Shown here: one piece after another, positions 27,840-38,251 of the stretch | Layout: each line of letters starts with the position of its first letter | Position numbering within the stretch: position 1 is the stretch's first letter | Origin: Mesorhizobium sp. CU3 | Lineage (GTDB): Bacteria > Pseudomonadota > Alphaproteobacteria > Rhizobiales > Rhizobiaceae | Assembly: GCF_006442965.1 (NCBI RefSeq) | Contig: NZ_VFWX01000006.1 | Span: forward strand, 124,001 to 188,000 | Length of the DNA: 64,000 bases | Direction of reading: 5' to 3' | Program-made: the position numbers and the translations under genes | The notes under the pieces: generated by a model | The model's database searches: none | The model's input: the letters and a program-made list of their open reading frames with translations, nothing else | What the model was told of the DNA's origin: nothing

Positions 27840-29624
27840 TCAGCCTTCGGCGGGCAGCGTCACCACGAAGCGCGCGCCCTTGAGCTCGCCGGGCTTGGTG
27901 CCGGGGATGTTCTCGGCCGTCAGCGTGCCGCCATGCGCCTCGACGATCTGGCGGCTGATCGACAGGCCGAGGCCGGAATTCTGGCCGAACGCTTCGCCGG
28001 CCGGCCGGTCGGTGTAGAAGCGCTCGAAGATGCGGTCGATGTTCTCCACCCGGATGCCCGGGCCGTTGTCGTCGACGGTGATGATGTTGAACTTGCCCGC
28101 GCGGGCCAAAGAGATCGCGATATGCCCATGTTCGTCGGGCACGAAGGAGCGCGCGTTCTCGATCAGGTTGGTGATGACCTGGCCGATTCTCAAGTCATGG
28201 CCGATAACGAAGAAGCCTTTGGCGCCGGCCGGTAACTTGGCCACCTTGAGCTCGATCTCGACTGCCTTCTTGTTGCGCGTCGTCTCGCGCGACACCGCGA
28301 CGAGGTCGGTGATGAACTTCTTCAAATCGACGGTGCCGGCATCCTCGCGCGCGAGTTCGGCGTCGAGGCGGGAGGCATCGGAGATGTCGGTGATCAGCCG
28401 GTCGAGCCGTTTCACGTCGTGCTGGATGATTTCCATGAGCCGGCCGCGCGAATTCTCGTTTTTCGCCAAAGGCAGCGTTTCCACCGCGCTGCGCAGCGAG
28501 GTCAGCGGGTTCTTCAATTCATGCGAGACGTCCGCCGCAAAACTCTCGATCGCCTCGATGCGTGCATAGAGCGCATTGGTCATGTCGCGCACCGCGATGG
28601 AGAGGTTGCCGATCTCATCCTGGCGGTCGGAGAAGTCCGGGATCTCCTCGCGGCTCTTGACGCCGCGCCGCACCCTGACCGCCGCGGCTGAGAGCCGCCT
28701 CAGCGGATTGGCGATGGTCGAGGCCAGAAGCATCGACAGGATGGCGGTGACCAGTGCCGCGACGCCGAAGACGCGCAGGATCGCTTTGCGCTCGGCCGCG
28801 ACGATCTTGTCGATGTCGCCGCCTTCGGTGGACAGCATCAGCACGCCGAGTACGGCGCGGAAACGCTGGATCGGCACCGCGACCGAGACGATCTGTTCGC
28901 CCTGCTCGCTGACCCTGACGATTGTCGAAGGGCTGCCGGTCAGCGCCTTGACCACTTCCGGGAAGGCCGCGCCGTTGCCGCCGGGCTGCTCGTGATAGAC
29001 CGGCAGGTCCTTGTTGCGGAAGAAATCGAAAATGAACTTTTCGATCCGCTCGACCAGGTCGGGCTGCTCGTCCTCGACCGGCGGCAGGTCGTAGCGCAGG
29101 ATCTGGCCGCGCGAATAGAGGTGGCGGCTATCGAGCAAGAGGTTGGCGTCGCGGTCATAGATGCGAGCGCGGGTTCGCGTCGGCGAGATCAGCCGCCGCA
29201 GCACCGGCGCAACGCGTTCCGGATTGATCGGGAAGTCGAGATTGTCGAGCTGGTCCGAGCCCGGCCCCAGGCTCTCGCCGGCCTGCAGCTCGAGCAGCTT
29301 CTCCGGGTCGATGCTGATCGAATCGGTCTCGACGGTCGCCGAGGCGGCGATTGCGCCGGCAATGATCTCGCCTTGCGTCATCAGGCTTTCGACGCGGGCG
29401 TCGATCAGTCCGTCGCGGAAGGTGTTGAGATAAAGGATGCCGGTCACCAGCACGGCAAGACCGGCCATGTTGAGGAACAGGATGCGCCGCGTCAGGCTGG
29501 AGAAGATGTGATGGCCGAGAAACCGGCGCATCGGCACCGTCAATTTCGACACGAAAGCGGGCACGATCCGCGCCGGGCGCCTTGCCGCGCCCGCTCGCCT
29601 GCCTCGCTCTACTTCCACTGCCAT
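27840..29624 (-). CDS. chvG: sensor histidine kinase ChvG/ExoS
   Basis: A 594-residue sensor, close to the 595 of Sinorhizobium ExoS. A transmembrane segment is at about residues 45-65, a large periplasmic region lies between about 70 and 270, and a second transmembrane segment follows. Then come a HAMP domain, the H-box VSHELKNPLTSL with His368, and the ATPase motifs NLIENARSF, DNGPGI and GLGLSIS. With ChvI it controls exopolysaccharide, envelope and host-interaction genes, sensing acid and the periplasmic regulator ExoR. A repeat-containing gap of 153 bp separates it from chvI. Confidence 0.95.
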   Translation of the reverse strand: MAVEVERGRRAGAARRPARIVPAFVSKLTVPMRRFLGHHIFSSLTRRILFLNMAGLAVLVTGILYLNTFRDGLIDARVESLMTQGEIIAGAIAASATVETDSISIDPEKLLELQAGESLGPGSDQLDNLDFPINPERVAPVLRRLISPTRTRARIYDRDANLLLDSRHLYSRGQILRYDLPPVEDEQPDLVERIEKFIFDFFRNKDLPVYHEQPGGNGAAFPEVVKALTGSPSTIVRVSEQGEQIVSVAVPIQRFRAVLGVLMLSTEGGDIDKIVAAERKAILRVFGVAALVTAILSMLLASTIANPLRRLSAAAVRVRRGVKSREEIPDFSDRQDEIGNLSIAVRDMTNALYARIEAIESFAADVSHELKNPLTSLRSAVETLPLAKNENSRGRLMEIIQHDVKRLDRLITDISDASRLDAELAREDAGTVDLKKFITDLVAVSRETTRNKKAVEIELKVAKLPAGAKGFFVIGHDLRIGQVITNLIENARSFVPDEHGHIAISLARAGKFNIITVDDNGPGIRVENIDRIFERFYTDRPAGEAFGQNSGLGLSISRQIVEAHGGTLTAENIPGTKPGELKGARFVVTLPAEG

Positions 29625-29658
29625 CGACTAGCAGGCCCTGTTTAGTGAGTAGTGAGTA

Positions 29659-29774
29659 GGCAATAGGCAGTAGGCAATGGAGAAACGACTGAGATTGCAG
29701 CGATGCATGAAGTGCCCGTTCGCATCATTCAAAACTGACTACCGACTATTCCCTACTGACTACTGCCTATTGCC
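29659..29774. repeat. inverted repeat between chvI and chvG
   Basis: GGCAATAGGCAGTAG (29659-29673) is the exact reverse complement of CTACTGCCTATTGCC (29760-29774). Each arm is embedded in further degenerate GTAGTGAGTAGGCAATAGG-type repeats. It fills the gap between the two genes of one operon, so transcripts crossing it could form a long stem. Confidence 0.7.
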
Positions 29775-29777
29775 CTT

Positions 29778-30479
29778 TCAAGCTTCGCGGAACCGGTAGC
29801 CGACTCCGTAAAGGGTCTCGATCATCTGGAAGTCGTCGTCGACCGCCTTGAACTTCTTGCGCAGCCGCTTGATGTGGCTGTCGATGGTGCGGTCGTCGAC
29901 ATAGACCTGTTCATCATAGGCCGAATCCATCAGCGCATCACGGCTTTTCACCACGCCGGGCCGTTGGGCCAGCGAATGCAGGATGAGGAACTCGGTCACC
30001 GTCAGTGTCACCGGCTCGCCCTTCCAGGTGCAGGTATGGCGCTCCTGGTCCATCACCAACTGGCCGCGCTCGAGCGAACGGGCCTGCTGGGCGGGCGTCT
30101 TGGCTGCCGCCTCGCGGGCGCTGGTGCGGCGCAGCACGGCGCGCACCCGTTCCACCAGAAGGCGCTGCGAGAAGGGTTTGCGGATGAAATCGTCGGCGCC
30201 CATCTTGAGGCCGAACAATTCGTCGATCTCGTCGTCCTTCGAGGTCAGGAAGATCACCGGCAGGTCGGACTTCTGGCGCATCCGGCGCAAAAGCTCCATG
30301 CCGTCCATGCGCGGCATCTTGATGTCGAGGATGGCGAGGTTCGGCGGCCGCGCCGCCAGGCCTTCCAGGGCCGACGCACCATCCGTGTAGGTTTCGACGC
30401 GATAGCCCTCGGACTCGAGCGCGATCGACACCGAGGTCAGAATGTTGCGGTCGTCGTCGACAAGCGCGATTGTTGCCAT
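29778..30479 (-). CDS. chvI: response regulator ChvI
   Basis: A 233-residue OmpR/PhoB-type regulator. The receiver has IALVDDDRN, the phospho-acceptor Asp52 in [12 protein letters not shown], and FLTSKDDE. The winged-helix DNA-binding domain ends with [17 protein letters not shown] and [13 protein letters not shown]. The start at 30479 is chosen because GAGGGAG lies 9 nt upstream and the Sinorhizobium protein starts at the same place. It is the first gene of chvI-chvG-hprK-EIIA-HPr and is divergent from pckA. Confidence 0.96.
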   Translation of the reverse strand: MATIALVDDDRNILTSVSIALESEGYRVETYTDGASALEGLAARPPNLAILDIKMPRMDGMELLRRMRQKSDLPVIFLTSKDDEIDELFGLKMGADDFIRKPFSQRLLVERVRAVLRRTSAREAAAKTPAQQARSLERGQLVMDQERHTCTWKGEPVTLTVTEFLILHSLAQRPGVVKSRDALMDSAYDEQVYVDDRTIDSHIKRLRKKFKAVDDDFQMIETLYGVGYRFREA

Positions 30480-30820
30480 TTCAAGCGGCTCCCTCATGAG
30501 CTGTCCCTTCTGTCGTCGAGAAGGGGCTTTTGCAGGACAAATTAGGTACAAAATGTGGCATACGCCCCGTCCGCTGTCACGGGCGGCGTGCCGCTACCCA
30601 CAATCGCACCCCGACTCGGATTGGACGAACAGAACCTGCCAATCCTTTGGGCAACCTCTGTGATTTTTTGCACATATAAACGATTTAAACAACTTTCAAA
30701 TTTTTTAAATCGATTAATGATTTGATATCATTTGGCTTTTCTGGTTCTGGATCAGTCAGCCCGGCCGCGGGCTCCGGGAAATCCCTGTTCAGATACGGCC
30801 AAATCCAGAGAGGAAATTTG
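30480..30820. promoter_or_regulatory. chvI-pckA divergent intergenic region with an AT-rich inverted repeat
   Basis: This 341-bp region separates the two divergent start codons. The left half is ordinary sequence. The part at 30661-30735 is strikingly AT-rich and holds a perfect 9-bp inverted repeat, CGATTTAAA (30681-30689) with TTTAAATCG (30704-30712). The right arm overlaps AATCGATT, a palindrome with a CG centre like LacI-family sites. In Sinorhizobium pckA is controlled by the LacI-type regulator PckR, but I cannot verify that this is its site. Confidence 0.45.
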
Positions 30821-32431
<1,611 letters not shown>

Positions 32432-32470
32432 GGGGCCGTCTCAGGCACCTTTGCTCCAGGGCTCGGCCAG

Positions 32471-32516
32471 CGCAATTCCAGGAAAAGTGTGAAACGGTTT
32501 TCCGTCCGGAATTGCG
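32471..32516. repeat. REP-like palindromic repeat, well-conserved copy
   Basis: CGCAATTCC and GGAATTGCG form a perfect outer 9-bp stem, with GGAAAA/TTTTCC inside. It belongs to the same family as the copies at 4885, 9271, 10340 and 53481, and lies 40 bp past the pckA stop. Confidence 0.78.
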
Positions 32517-32528
32517 TCGACATACAAA

Positions 32529-32588
32529 GCCAGAGGTTCGACGTTTCCGTGAAACGGCGAACCTCTGGCGCCGGGCCTTTTCTTTTTG
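32529..32588 (+). terminator. long hairpin with T-rich tail downstream of pckA
   Basis: GCCAGAGGTTCG (32529-32540) pairs with CGAACCTCTGGC (32558-32569). Inside, CGTTTC pairs with GAAACG, so the whole forms an almost uninterrupted stem. It is followed by CCTTTTCTTTTTG after a short GC stretch. It could terminate pckA transcription, though the T-tract is not immediately adjacent. Confidence 0.5.
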
Positions 32589-32601
32589 CGGCCGTCGCGT
32601 C

Positions 32602-33051
32602 ATGACTGCGCGCATGGCGAGCGACGACGACATCATCATATCGGGCGAGGCGATCATCCGCCCGGGCGACCTGCACGAGGATTTCATCCGCTCGTCCGGT
32701 CCCGGTGGCCAGAACGTCAACAAGGTTGCGACCGCCGTGCAACTGCGCTTCGACGCCGCGAATGCTTCCGGCCTGTCCGAGCGGGTCCGCGCCCGCGCCA
32801 TCAAGCTCGCCGGCCAGCGCGCCACCAAGGACGGCGTTATCGTCATCGAGGCCGGCCGCTTCCGCACTCAGGAGCAGAACCGCGCCGATGCCCGCGCCCG
32901 GCTGACCGCCCTGGTCGCCAAGGCTGCCGAACCGCCGCCGCCGCCGCGCAAGAAGACCAGGCCGTCCAAGGGCGCCGTCGAGCGCCGCCTCAAGTCCAAG
33001 GCCGGACGCTCGACGGTGAAGAAGCTGCGCGGCCGGGTGGACAGCGACTGA
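32602..33051 (+). CDS. arfB: alternative ribosome-rescue factor ArfB (YaeJ-like peptidyl-tRNA hydrolase)
   Basis: About 149 residues. RSSGPGGQNVNKVATAVQLRF carries the GGQ motif of class I release factors, and the C-terminal basic tail (KKTRPSKGAVERRLKSKAG...VKKLRGRV) inserts in the empty mRNA channel of stalled ribosomes. ArfB hydrolyses peptidyl-tRNA on non-stop ribosomes. It starts MTARMASDDDIIIS; the second ATG at 32614 is equally possible. A poly-Pro stretch (PPPPPRKK) links the core to the tail. Confidence 0.9.
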   Translation: MTARMASDDDIIISGEAIIRPGDLHEDFIRSSGPGGQNVNKVATAVQLRFDAANASGLSERVRARAIKLAGQRATKDGVIVIEAGRFRTQEQNRADARARLTALVAKAAEPPPPPRKKTRPSKGAVERRLKSKAGRSTVKKLRGRVDSD

Positions 33052-33128
33052 TCCCGTCGAAGCTGCGGCTTTCGGGTCGCCGTCTTGTTTCAAGGATGGC
33101 ATGCTGCGGGCACAACGGATCGAATCCC

Positions 33129-33752
33129 ATGCTCGTTCTACCCAAGGGTGTGCGCCACATGCCGGGCTACATCGACCGCCCCGCACAGGAAGCGCTGGTC
33201 GAAGCGATCAGGCGCGTCGTGCAGGCGGCGCCGCTTTACGTGCCGTCCATGCCGCGCACCGGCAAGGAGATGAGCGTGCGCATGACCAATTGCGGCGGGC
33301 TCGGCTGGGTGACCGACAAAGAGCGCGGCTATCGCTACCAGCCCACCCACCCGGCGACGGGCGAGCCTTGGCCGCCGATCCCCGAAGCCTTGCTGCAACT
33401 GTGGCGCGAGGTCGCCGCCTACCCGCACCCGCCGGAGGCCTGCCTGGTCAATTTCTATTCGGCCGAGGCAAAAATGGGCCTGCATCAGGATCGCGACGAG
33501 GACGAGTTCGCCGCGCCCGTGGTGTCGGTGTCGCTGGGCGACGACTGCCTGTTCAGGGTAGGCCAGAACAGCCGCGAAGGCGGCACGAAGTCGTTCAGGC
33601 TGAAGAGCGGCGACGTCGTCGTGCTCAGCGGCGAAGGGCGCCTCGCCTTCCATGGCGTCGACCGCATCTATCCCGCGACCTCGGCGCTTCTGAAGAACGG
33701 CGGCCGCATCAATCTGACGCTGCGGCGGGTGACCAAGCCGATACCCGCATGA
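33129..33752 (+). CDS. alkB: AlkB-like 2-oxoglutarate/Fe(II)-dependent DNA repair dioxygenase
   Basis: A 207-residue AlkB homologue that would demethylate 1-methyladenine and 3-methylcytosine in DNA oxidatively. The iron ligands are in GLHQDRDE (HxD) and FHGV, and the 2-oxoglutarate-binding arginines are in GGRINLTLRR. The surrounding LVNFYSAEAKMG and VVSVSLGDDCLFR match the E. coli protein closely. It starts at the ATG at 33129, 77 bp after arfB; the same frame is open much further upstream but as shadow of arfB. Confidence 0.93.
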   Translation: MLVLPKGVRHMPGYIDRPAQEALVEAIRRVVQAAPLYVPSMPRTGKEMSVRMTNCGGLGWVTDKERGYRYQPTHPATGEPWPPIPEALLQLWREVAAYPHPPEACLVNFYSAEAKMGLHQDRDEDEFAAPVVSVSLGDDCLFRVGQNSREGGTKSFRLKSGDVVVLSGEGRLAFHGVDRIYPATSALLKNGGRINLTLRRVTKPIPA

Positions 33753-33817
33753 AGCGAGCGGCAACGCGATCTTAAGGACACCTTGGCTACAAGGGCGGCT
33801 GCGAGACCGAGAGCGCC

Positions 33818-35032
33818 ATGCAGCCGGACTGGATCAAGACCCGAAGCCTTTTGGATGTGGCCATCGTCACGGTCGTGTCGATCATCGCCCTATGCATGGC
33901 CTGGGTCTACCTGAGCCTTCTGTGGACGCTGGACGGCCGAGGTTTTTCCGACCTCTCGCATAAACTGCCCTACTGGGATTTCACCAATCTGTGGGCCGGC
34001 TCCCGCCTCGCTATCGAGGGCCACGTCGCCGTTCTTTTCGACGCCGATGCCTACCGCGCTGCGCTGCGCGCCATGTTCTCGCCGGAACTGCCGGACCAGG
34101 AATGGAGTTATCCGCCCAGCATCCTTCTTTTTGGTGTGCCGCTGGCGACCGTGCCGATCCTGCCAGCCTATCTCATCTGGACGGTGGGCACCGTCCTGTG
34201 CCTTTGGCTGGCGGTCCGGCCGCTGAAGCTCGGCGCGGCGCTGGAACTGGCGATCGTGCTCAGTCCCGCAGTCATCTGGAACTCGGTCTTTGGCCAGAAC
34301 GGCGCGCTGACGACGGCACTGCTGGTCGGCGGCCTCGCCGTGGCGCCCAAGCGCCCGGTGGTGGCCGGGATCCTCTTCGGCTTGCTGACGACCAAGCCGC
34401 ATCTCGGCATCCTGGTGCCTTTCTGCCTGCTCGCCAGCGGCAACTGGCGGGCCATCCTGTCGGCGGCCGGCACCGCCGTCCTGATTGTCATGGCCACCGG
34501 CCTGTTCTTCGGCTTCGATGTCTGGCGTCTGTTCCTGACCGAGACCCGTCCCCTGATGACGGCGATCATGGAGGCGCCTTATCCGCAGCCTTATCAATAC
34601 AATGCGATGACGGTGTTTTTCACCGCGAGGGCGGCAGGCCTGGGGCTGTCCGCCGCCTATGCCGTGCAGGGGGTCGCGACCCTCGCTTGCATTGCCGCGG
34701 CGATCTGGCTCTGGTGGCCGGGGCGCCAGGTCTCACATCAGGAGCGCGTGGCGCTCACCGCCGTGCTTGCCATCCTTGCTACGCCCTACGGCTACTCGTA
34801 CGACACGATCGGTGTTTCCATAGCCGTTGCGATGCTTGCAGCCATGGTTTCAAGGCCACCCCGGCTGATCCTGGCGGTCTGCTGGCTTTGGCCCTTCGTC
34901 ACACACTTCTTCACCCATTGGGGATATTGCGTTGGCGTTCTGATCCCACTGTTTATCGCCGCGTGGATGCTGCTTTCGACATGGACGCGGTGCCGGAAAG
35001 CCGAGCTCTCCATAGAGCCGTCGTTAGCTTAA
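33818..35032 (+). CDS. GT87/DUF2029-like integral membrane glycosyltransferase
   Basis: A 404-residue polytopic protein with about 9-11 hydrophobic segments. Early on it has YWDFTNLWAGSRLAIEGHVAVLFD, the acidic loop of the GT87 (DUF2029) polyprenyl-phosphate mannosyltransferase group. Members transfer sugars from lipid carriers on the outer side of the membrane. The acceptor is unknown. It converges with another membrane glycosyltransferase gene at 35089, suggesting a surface polysaccharide or lipid role. Confidence 0.72.
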   Translation: MQPDWIKTRSLLDVAIVTVVSIIALCMAWVYLSLLWTLDGRGFSDLSHKLPYWDFTNLWAGSRLAIEGHVAVLFDADAYRAALRAMFSPELPDQEWSYPPSILLFGVPLATVPILPAYLIWTVGTVLCLWLAVRPLKLGAALELAIVLSPAVIWNSVFGQNGALTTALLVGGLAVAPKRPVVAGILFGLLTTKPHLGILVPFCLLASGNWRAILSAAGTAVLIVMATGLFFGFDVWRLFLTETRPLMTAIMEAPYPQPYQYNAMTVFFTARAAGLGLSAAYAVQGVATLACIAAAIWLWWPGRQVSHQERVALTAVLAILATPYGYSYDTIGVSIAVAMLAAMVSRPPRLILAVCWLWPFVTHFFTHWGYCVGVLIPLFIAAWMLLSTWTRCRKAELSIEPSLA

Positions 35033-35088
35033 GGCAAACCCAGGGAAAGCGCGCAGCGACGTAGCTTCAGCCTGAATCGATGCGCGGA

Positions 35089-36642
35089 TCACTCTGCCTG
35101 CGCAGTCGCTGATTTGCGCACCAGCACCAGCAGTTTGTCGTCTTCGGCAGTCTGATTGTAGCTTCGCAGGAAGTTGACGTAGTCCTGGTGCAGGGAAAGC
35201 TCCTCGTTCCAGTTCACGTCCGCTTTCTCGACGATTATCACGACGGGCTGTTTGGCTTCGAGCTCGGCGAGCTTGTCGTCGATGTAGCGATCGACGATCT
35301 GCCGGTAGTGGGATGCCAGTTCCTTGTTGCCGTCCCGGTTTGCGATGCGCGAAAGATAGAGCGACGATTCCCCCAGCCAGTCGCTGCAATAGCGTGAAAT
35401 CCATGTCCCTCCGAGCATTCGTGTAAGCGGGTGGCCCCCCGATATGTCGGCACCGACCATCGCGACGGTCGGCTGGGGAGCAACGGCCTCGAGCTTGGCG
35501 ACAATCTCGGCGCTGGGCTTCTGTGTTTGCATGAACGGGATGGCGGCTGCGCCAATGATGATGGCCAGCAACACCTTGCGCCCTAGTTCCAATGCAGTAC
35601 CCGGCGGCTTTTCTGTTGCCGGAGCCGCTTGAGCCATCCTCAGAACGAGGGCTGCCAGAATGAGGCTGAAGGCCGGAAATGCATGATAGGCCCAGCCCTT
35701 GGCCTGGTAGATCAGCGGCGCGATCGAAGCCAGCGAAGCAAGCGTGAGCACGCAGACCAGCGGCGAAAAGGACAGTCCCGGTCGAAGAAAATGCAACGCC
35801 AGAAGCGCGACTACATAGGTCGGCCCGTAGGCCGTCAGCAGCTCCCAGGTGTTTTCCACCCGCCGCATATAGGTGTCTGCCAGCATCGGATAGATGACGC
35901 TCAGGAATTCCGGATAGAAATGCTGCACGGCAACGACATAGGCGATGCAGATCAGGCCGATCACCCAGTACTCCACGGCGAAAAGCGTCCGGATCGACCG
36001 GCGGCGCCAGGCCACATAAAGTGCTGGCGCAAGCACGACCACCGCGTAATAAGGCTTCACCAGAACCAGCACGCTGCCGCCAAGCCCGGCAAGAACCGCC
36101 ATCAGGAGGCTTGGCTTGCGTCCTTCGATCGGCGCCGCGCGCCACGCAGCCAGCATCAGAAATGGCAAGAACAGTGCGATCGCAAGTTGTTCGCGCTGGC
36201 TGAAAGCATTGCCTGGGAAAATTACCAGCAGCGCCAGGAACAGGGGCAACATCGCAAACAGCGTGGGGTTCTCGGCAAATCCGGCCCGCCTGGCGACCAG
36301 CGCGGCAAAGCCCAATCCTGCCAGGCATATCGCATAGCTATAGGCATGAACCACGATTTCCGGCGACAAACCGATCTTGTGCGCGACCACAACGGCCGGC
36401 ATTAACATCCATGGCGTGAAAGGCGGATTGACCTCGACGAGGTCGATATACAGCCGATCCCCTGCGAGCATCCGCTCGCACATGGCGATTATCCAGCTGG
36501 TGTCCGGTACGACGCCCCATCGCATCTGCCAGGGTATGGCGGCTGCCAGCACCACCAGGCAAAGAACCGCTGTCCGTGCCCACATGTTGCGCACGTCGGC
36601 GGTCGGCGCGCCGGCTGTCGAGCCGCCCAGGGCGACGCTCAT
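35089..36642 (-). CDS. GT39-like integral membrane glycosyltransferase (GtrC-type position)
   Basis: A 517-residue protein with a hydrophobic N-terminal two thirds (about 10 segments) and a soluble C-terminal domain of about 150 residues. VEVNPPFTPWML near residue 70 is the acidic loop typical of GT-C enzymes (dolichyl-phosphate-mannose transferase-like), which use polyprenyl-phosphate sugars. It overlaps gtrA by 4 bp and follows a gtrB-like gene, so it takes the place of the variable, modification-specific enzyme of gtrABC serotype-conversion clusters. The sugar and the acceptor are unknown. Confidence 0.7.
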   Translation of the reverse strand: MSVALGGSTAGAPTADVRNMWARTAVLCLVVLAAAIPWQMRWGVVPDTSWIIAMCERMLAGDRLYIDLVEVNPPFTPWMLMPAVVVAHKIGLSPEIVVHAYSYAICLAGLGFAALVARRAGFAENPTLFAMLPLFLALLVIFPGNAFSQREQLAIALFLPFLMLAAWRAAPIEGRKPSLLMAVLAGLGGSVLVLVKPYYAVVVLAPALYVAWRRRSIRTLFAVEYWVIGLICIAYVVAVQHFYPEFLSVIYPMLADTYMRRVENTWELLTAYGPTYVVALLALHFLRPGLSFSPLVCVLTLASLASIAPLIYQAKGWAYHAFPAFSLILAALVLRMAQAAPATEKPPGTALELGRKVLLAIIIGAAAIPFMQTQKPSAEIVAKLEAVAPQPTVAMVGADISGGHPLTRMLGGTWISRYCSDWLGESSLYLSRIANRDGNKELASHYRQIVDRYIDDKLAELEAKQPVVIIVEKADVNWNEELSLHQDYVNFLRSYNQTAEDDKLLVLVRKSATAQAE

Positions 36643-37139
36643 CGGCTGCCCCCTTCAAGATAGAGGGGGTCGCTCGAACTTATTGGGTCGCTTCCGACGA
36701 AGACAAACTTTCGCAACAGCACGAAGTTCAGAACCGGCACCAGGACGGAAGCCAGCGTCACCGGGATCGACGGCGAGAGCCCGCCGAGATCGGTGAGGAT
36801 CGAGGCCAGACCGACGGAGAGGAGAAATCCGACCGCGGTGGCACAGGCAAAGCGCGCAAGCTCGAAGCCGACAGCGCCATCGGACATGAACGTCACGAAA
36901 CGATGCCCGCAATAGGAAAACACCGCCCCGGCGCCATAGGCGACGACCGAGCCGATCGCTGCCGACAGGCCGAACCGGCCCGAAAGCGCGAGCGTCCCGA
37001 CGGCATAGATCAGCGTCGACAGGCCGCCGATCGCGGCAAATCGCAGGATTCGCGCAGGCTCGGAGCGGCCCATCGCCCACGCCCGGAAGCGATGCTCGGC
37101 AGAGGCGAGCGAGCTATCGGATTTGACTGTTTGCAGCAA
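36639..37139 (-). CDS. gtrA: GtrA family membrane protein (putative flippase of polyprenyl-linked sugar)
   Basis: A 166-residue protein with four hydrophobic segments. RILRFAAIGGLSTLIYAVGTLAL is the GtrA domain start, and YCGHRFVTF is the conserved middle. GtrA proteins are thought to flip undecaprenyl-phosphate-glucose to the periplasmic face. Between the gtrB-like gene (2 bp gap) and the membrane glycosyltransferase (4-bp overlap), it makes a three-gene module. Confidence 0.85.
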   Translation of the reverse strand: MLQTVKSDSSLASAEHRFRAWAMGRSEPARILRFAAIGGLSTLIYAVGTLALSGRFGLSAAIGSVVAYGAGAVFSYCGHRFVTFMSDGAVGFELARFACATAVGFLLSVGLASILTDLGGLSPSIPVTLASVLVPVLNFVLLRKFVFVGSDPISSSDPLYLEGGSR

Positions 37140-37141
37140 AG

Positions 37142-38179
37142 TCAGCCGAGCCGCCTTTCGCGCGTCGCGGGCACCCGGTGCTTAGGCGCTTCTGCGTCTC
37201 TCGCCGCGGCGATCGCTTCCTCGAAACCGGTCAGGCGATCGACCACATAGAGTGGTCTCCGCTTCACTTCGGCATGGATGCCGCCGACATAGAGGCCGAT
37301 GATGCCGGTCATGAAGAGATTGATGCCGGACAGGAAGGATATGATCATCACCGTCGAAGTCCAGCCATGAACGACGCCGCTGGCAAACAGCCAGGAGAAC
37401 AGGGCGTAGACGCCAAGCATGGCGGCAAAACCGGAAATGGCCAGACCAGACCACAGCGCCAACCGCAAGGGCTTGTCGGAAAAGCTGATGACGCCGTGGA
37501 CGGCCAGCCGCACCATTTTCCAGAACGGATATTTGGTTTCGCCGGCCGCCCGCTCGGGCCGATCGAAAGACACCGCCGTTTGCTTGAAACCCATCCAGCC
37601 GAACATGCCGCGCACGAAGCGGTCGCGCTCGGGCATCTGTCGGAACGTCTCCAGGGCCTTTCTTCCCACAAGCCGGAAATCGCCGACGTCGCGAGGGATG
37701 GTCACCGAAGTCATCTGTTCGAGGGCGCGGTAGAAGAGGCTGGCGCTCGCCCGCTTGAACAGCGTTTCCCCCTCGCGTTTGGTGCGGCGAGCATAAACGA
37801 TCTCGTAGCCTTCCTTCCATTTGGCCACCAGGTCGAGCACCACTTCGGGAGGATCCTGCAGGTCCGCGTCCATCACGATCACGGCCTCTCCGGCCGCCGC
37901 ATCCATCCCGGCGGTGATCGCGATCTGGTGGCCGAAATTGCGCGACAGCTCGATCAGCCGGAAACGCTGATCCGTGGCGGCCATGCCGCGCAGGAAGATA
38001 ACGCTCGTGTCCTGGCTGCCGTCGTCGACGAAAATGGCTTCGGCACCGGCATCGAACTTGTCCAGCAAGGCCGTGATCCGCCGGACGAGCAACGGCAGCA
38101 CCGCCTCTTCGTTGAAGATCGGTATCACCAGGGAATAGACCGGGGCTCGCCGGCCCGCGGTATTGCTCGCGTTGATCAC
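37142..38179 (-). CDS. gtrB: GtrB-like polyprenyl-phosphate glycosyltransferase (GT2)
   Basis: A 345-residue GT2 enzyme. PIFNEEAVLPLL, the nucleotide-sugar site FVDDGSQDTS, and IVMDADLQDPPEVV (DxD-like region) are followed by two C-terminal hydrophobic segments (about residues 238-300), as in GtrB/Dpm1-type synthases. It would load a sugar from UDP-sugar onto undecaprenyl phosphate on the inner face, for flipping by GtrA and transfer by the membrane enzyme downstream. First gene of the module. Confidence 0.88.
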   Translation of the reverse strand: MINASNTAGRRAPVYSLVIPIFNEEAVLPLLVRRITALLDKFDAGAEAIFVDDGSQDTSVIFLRGMAATDQRFRLIELSRNFGHQIAITAGMDAAAGEAVIVMDADLQDPPEVVLDLVAKWKEGYEIVYARRTKREGETLFKRASASLFYRALEQMTSVTIPRDVGDFRLVGRKALETFRQMPERDRFVRGMFGWMGFKQTAVSFDRPERAAGETKYPFWKMVRLAVHGVISFSDKPLRLALWSGLAISGFAAMLGVYALFSWLFASGVVHGWTSTVMIISFLSGINLFMTGIIGLYVGGIHAEVKRRPLYVVDRLTGFEEAIAAARDAEAPKHRVPATRERRLG

Positions 38180-38251
38180 CTGTTGCTCCCAACCCGCCGG
38201 GGTTGGGGTACAACCTATTCGGGATTGCCTAAGCTGCCGTTAACCCCATTG

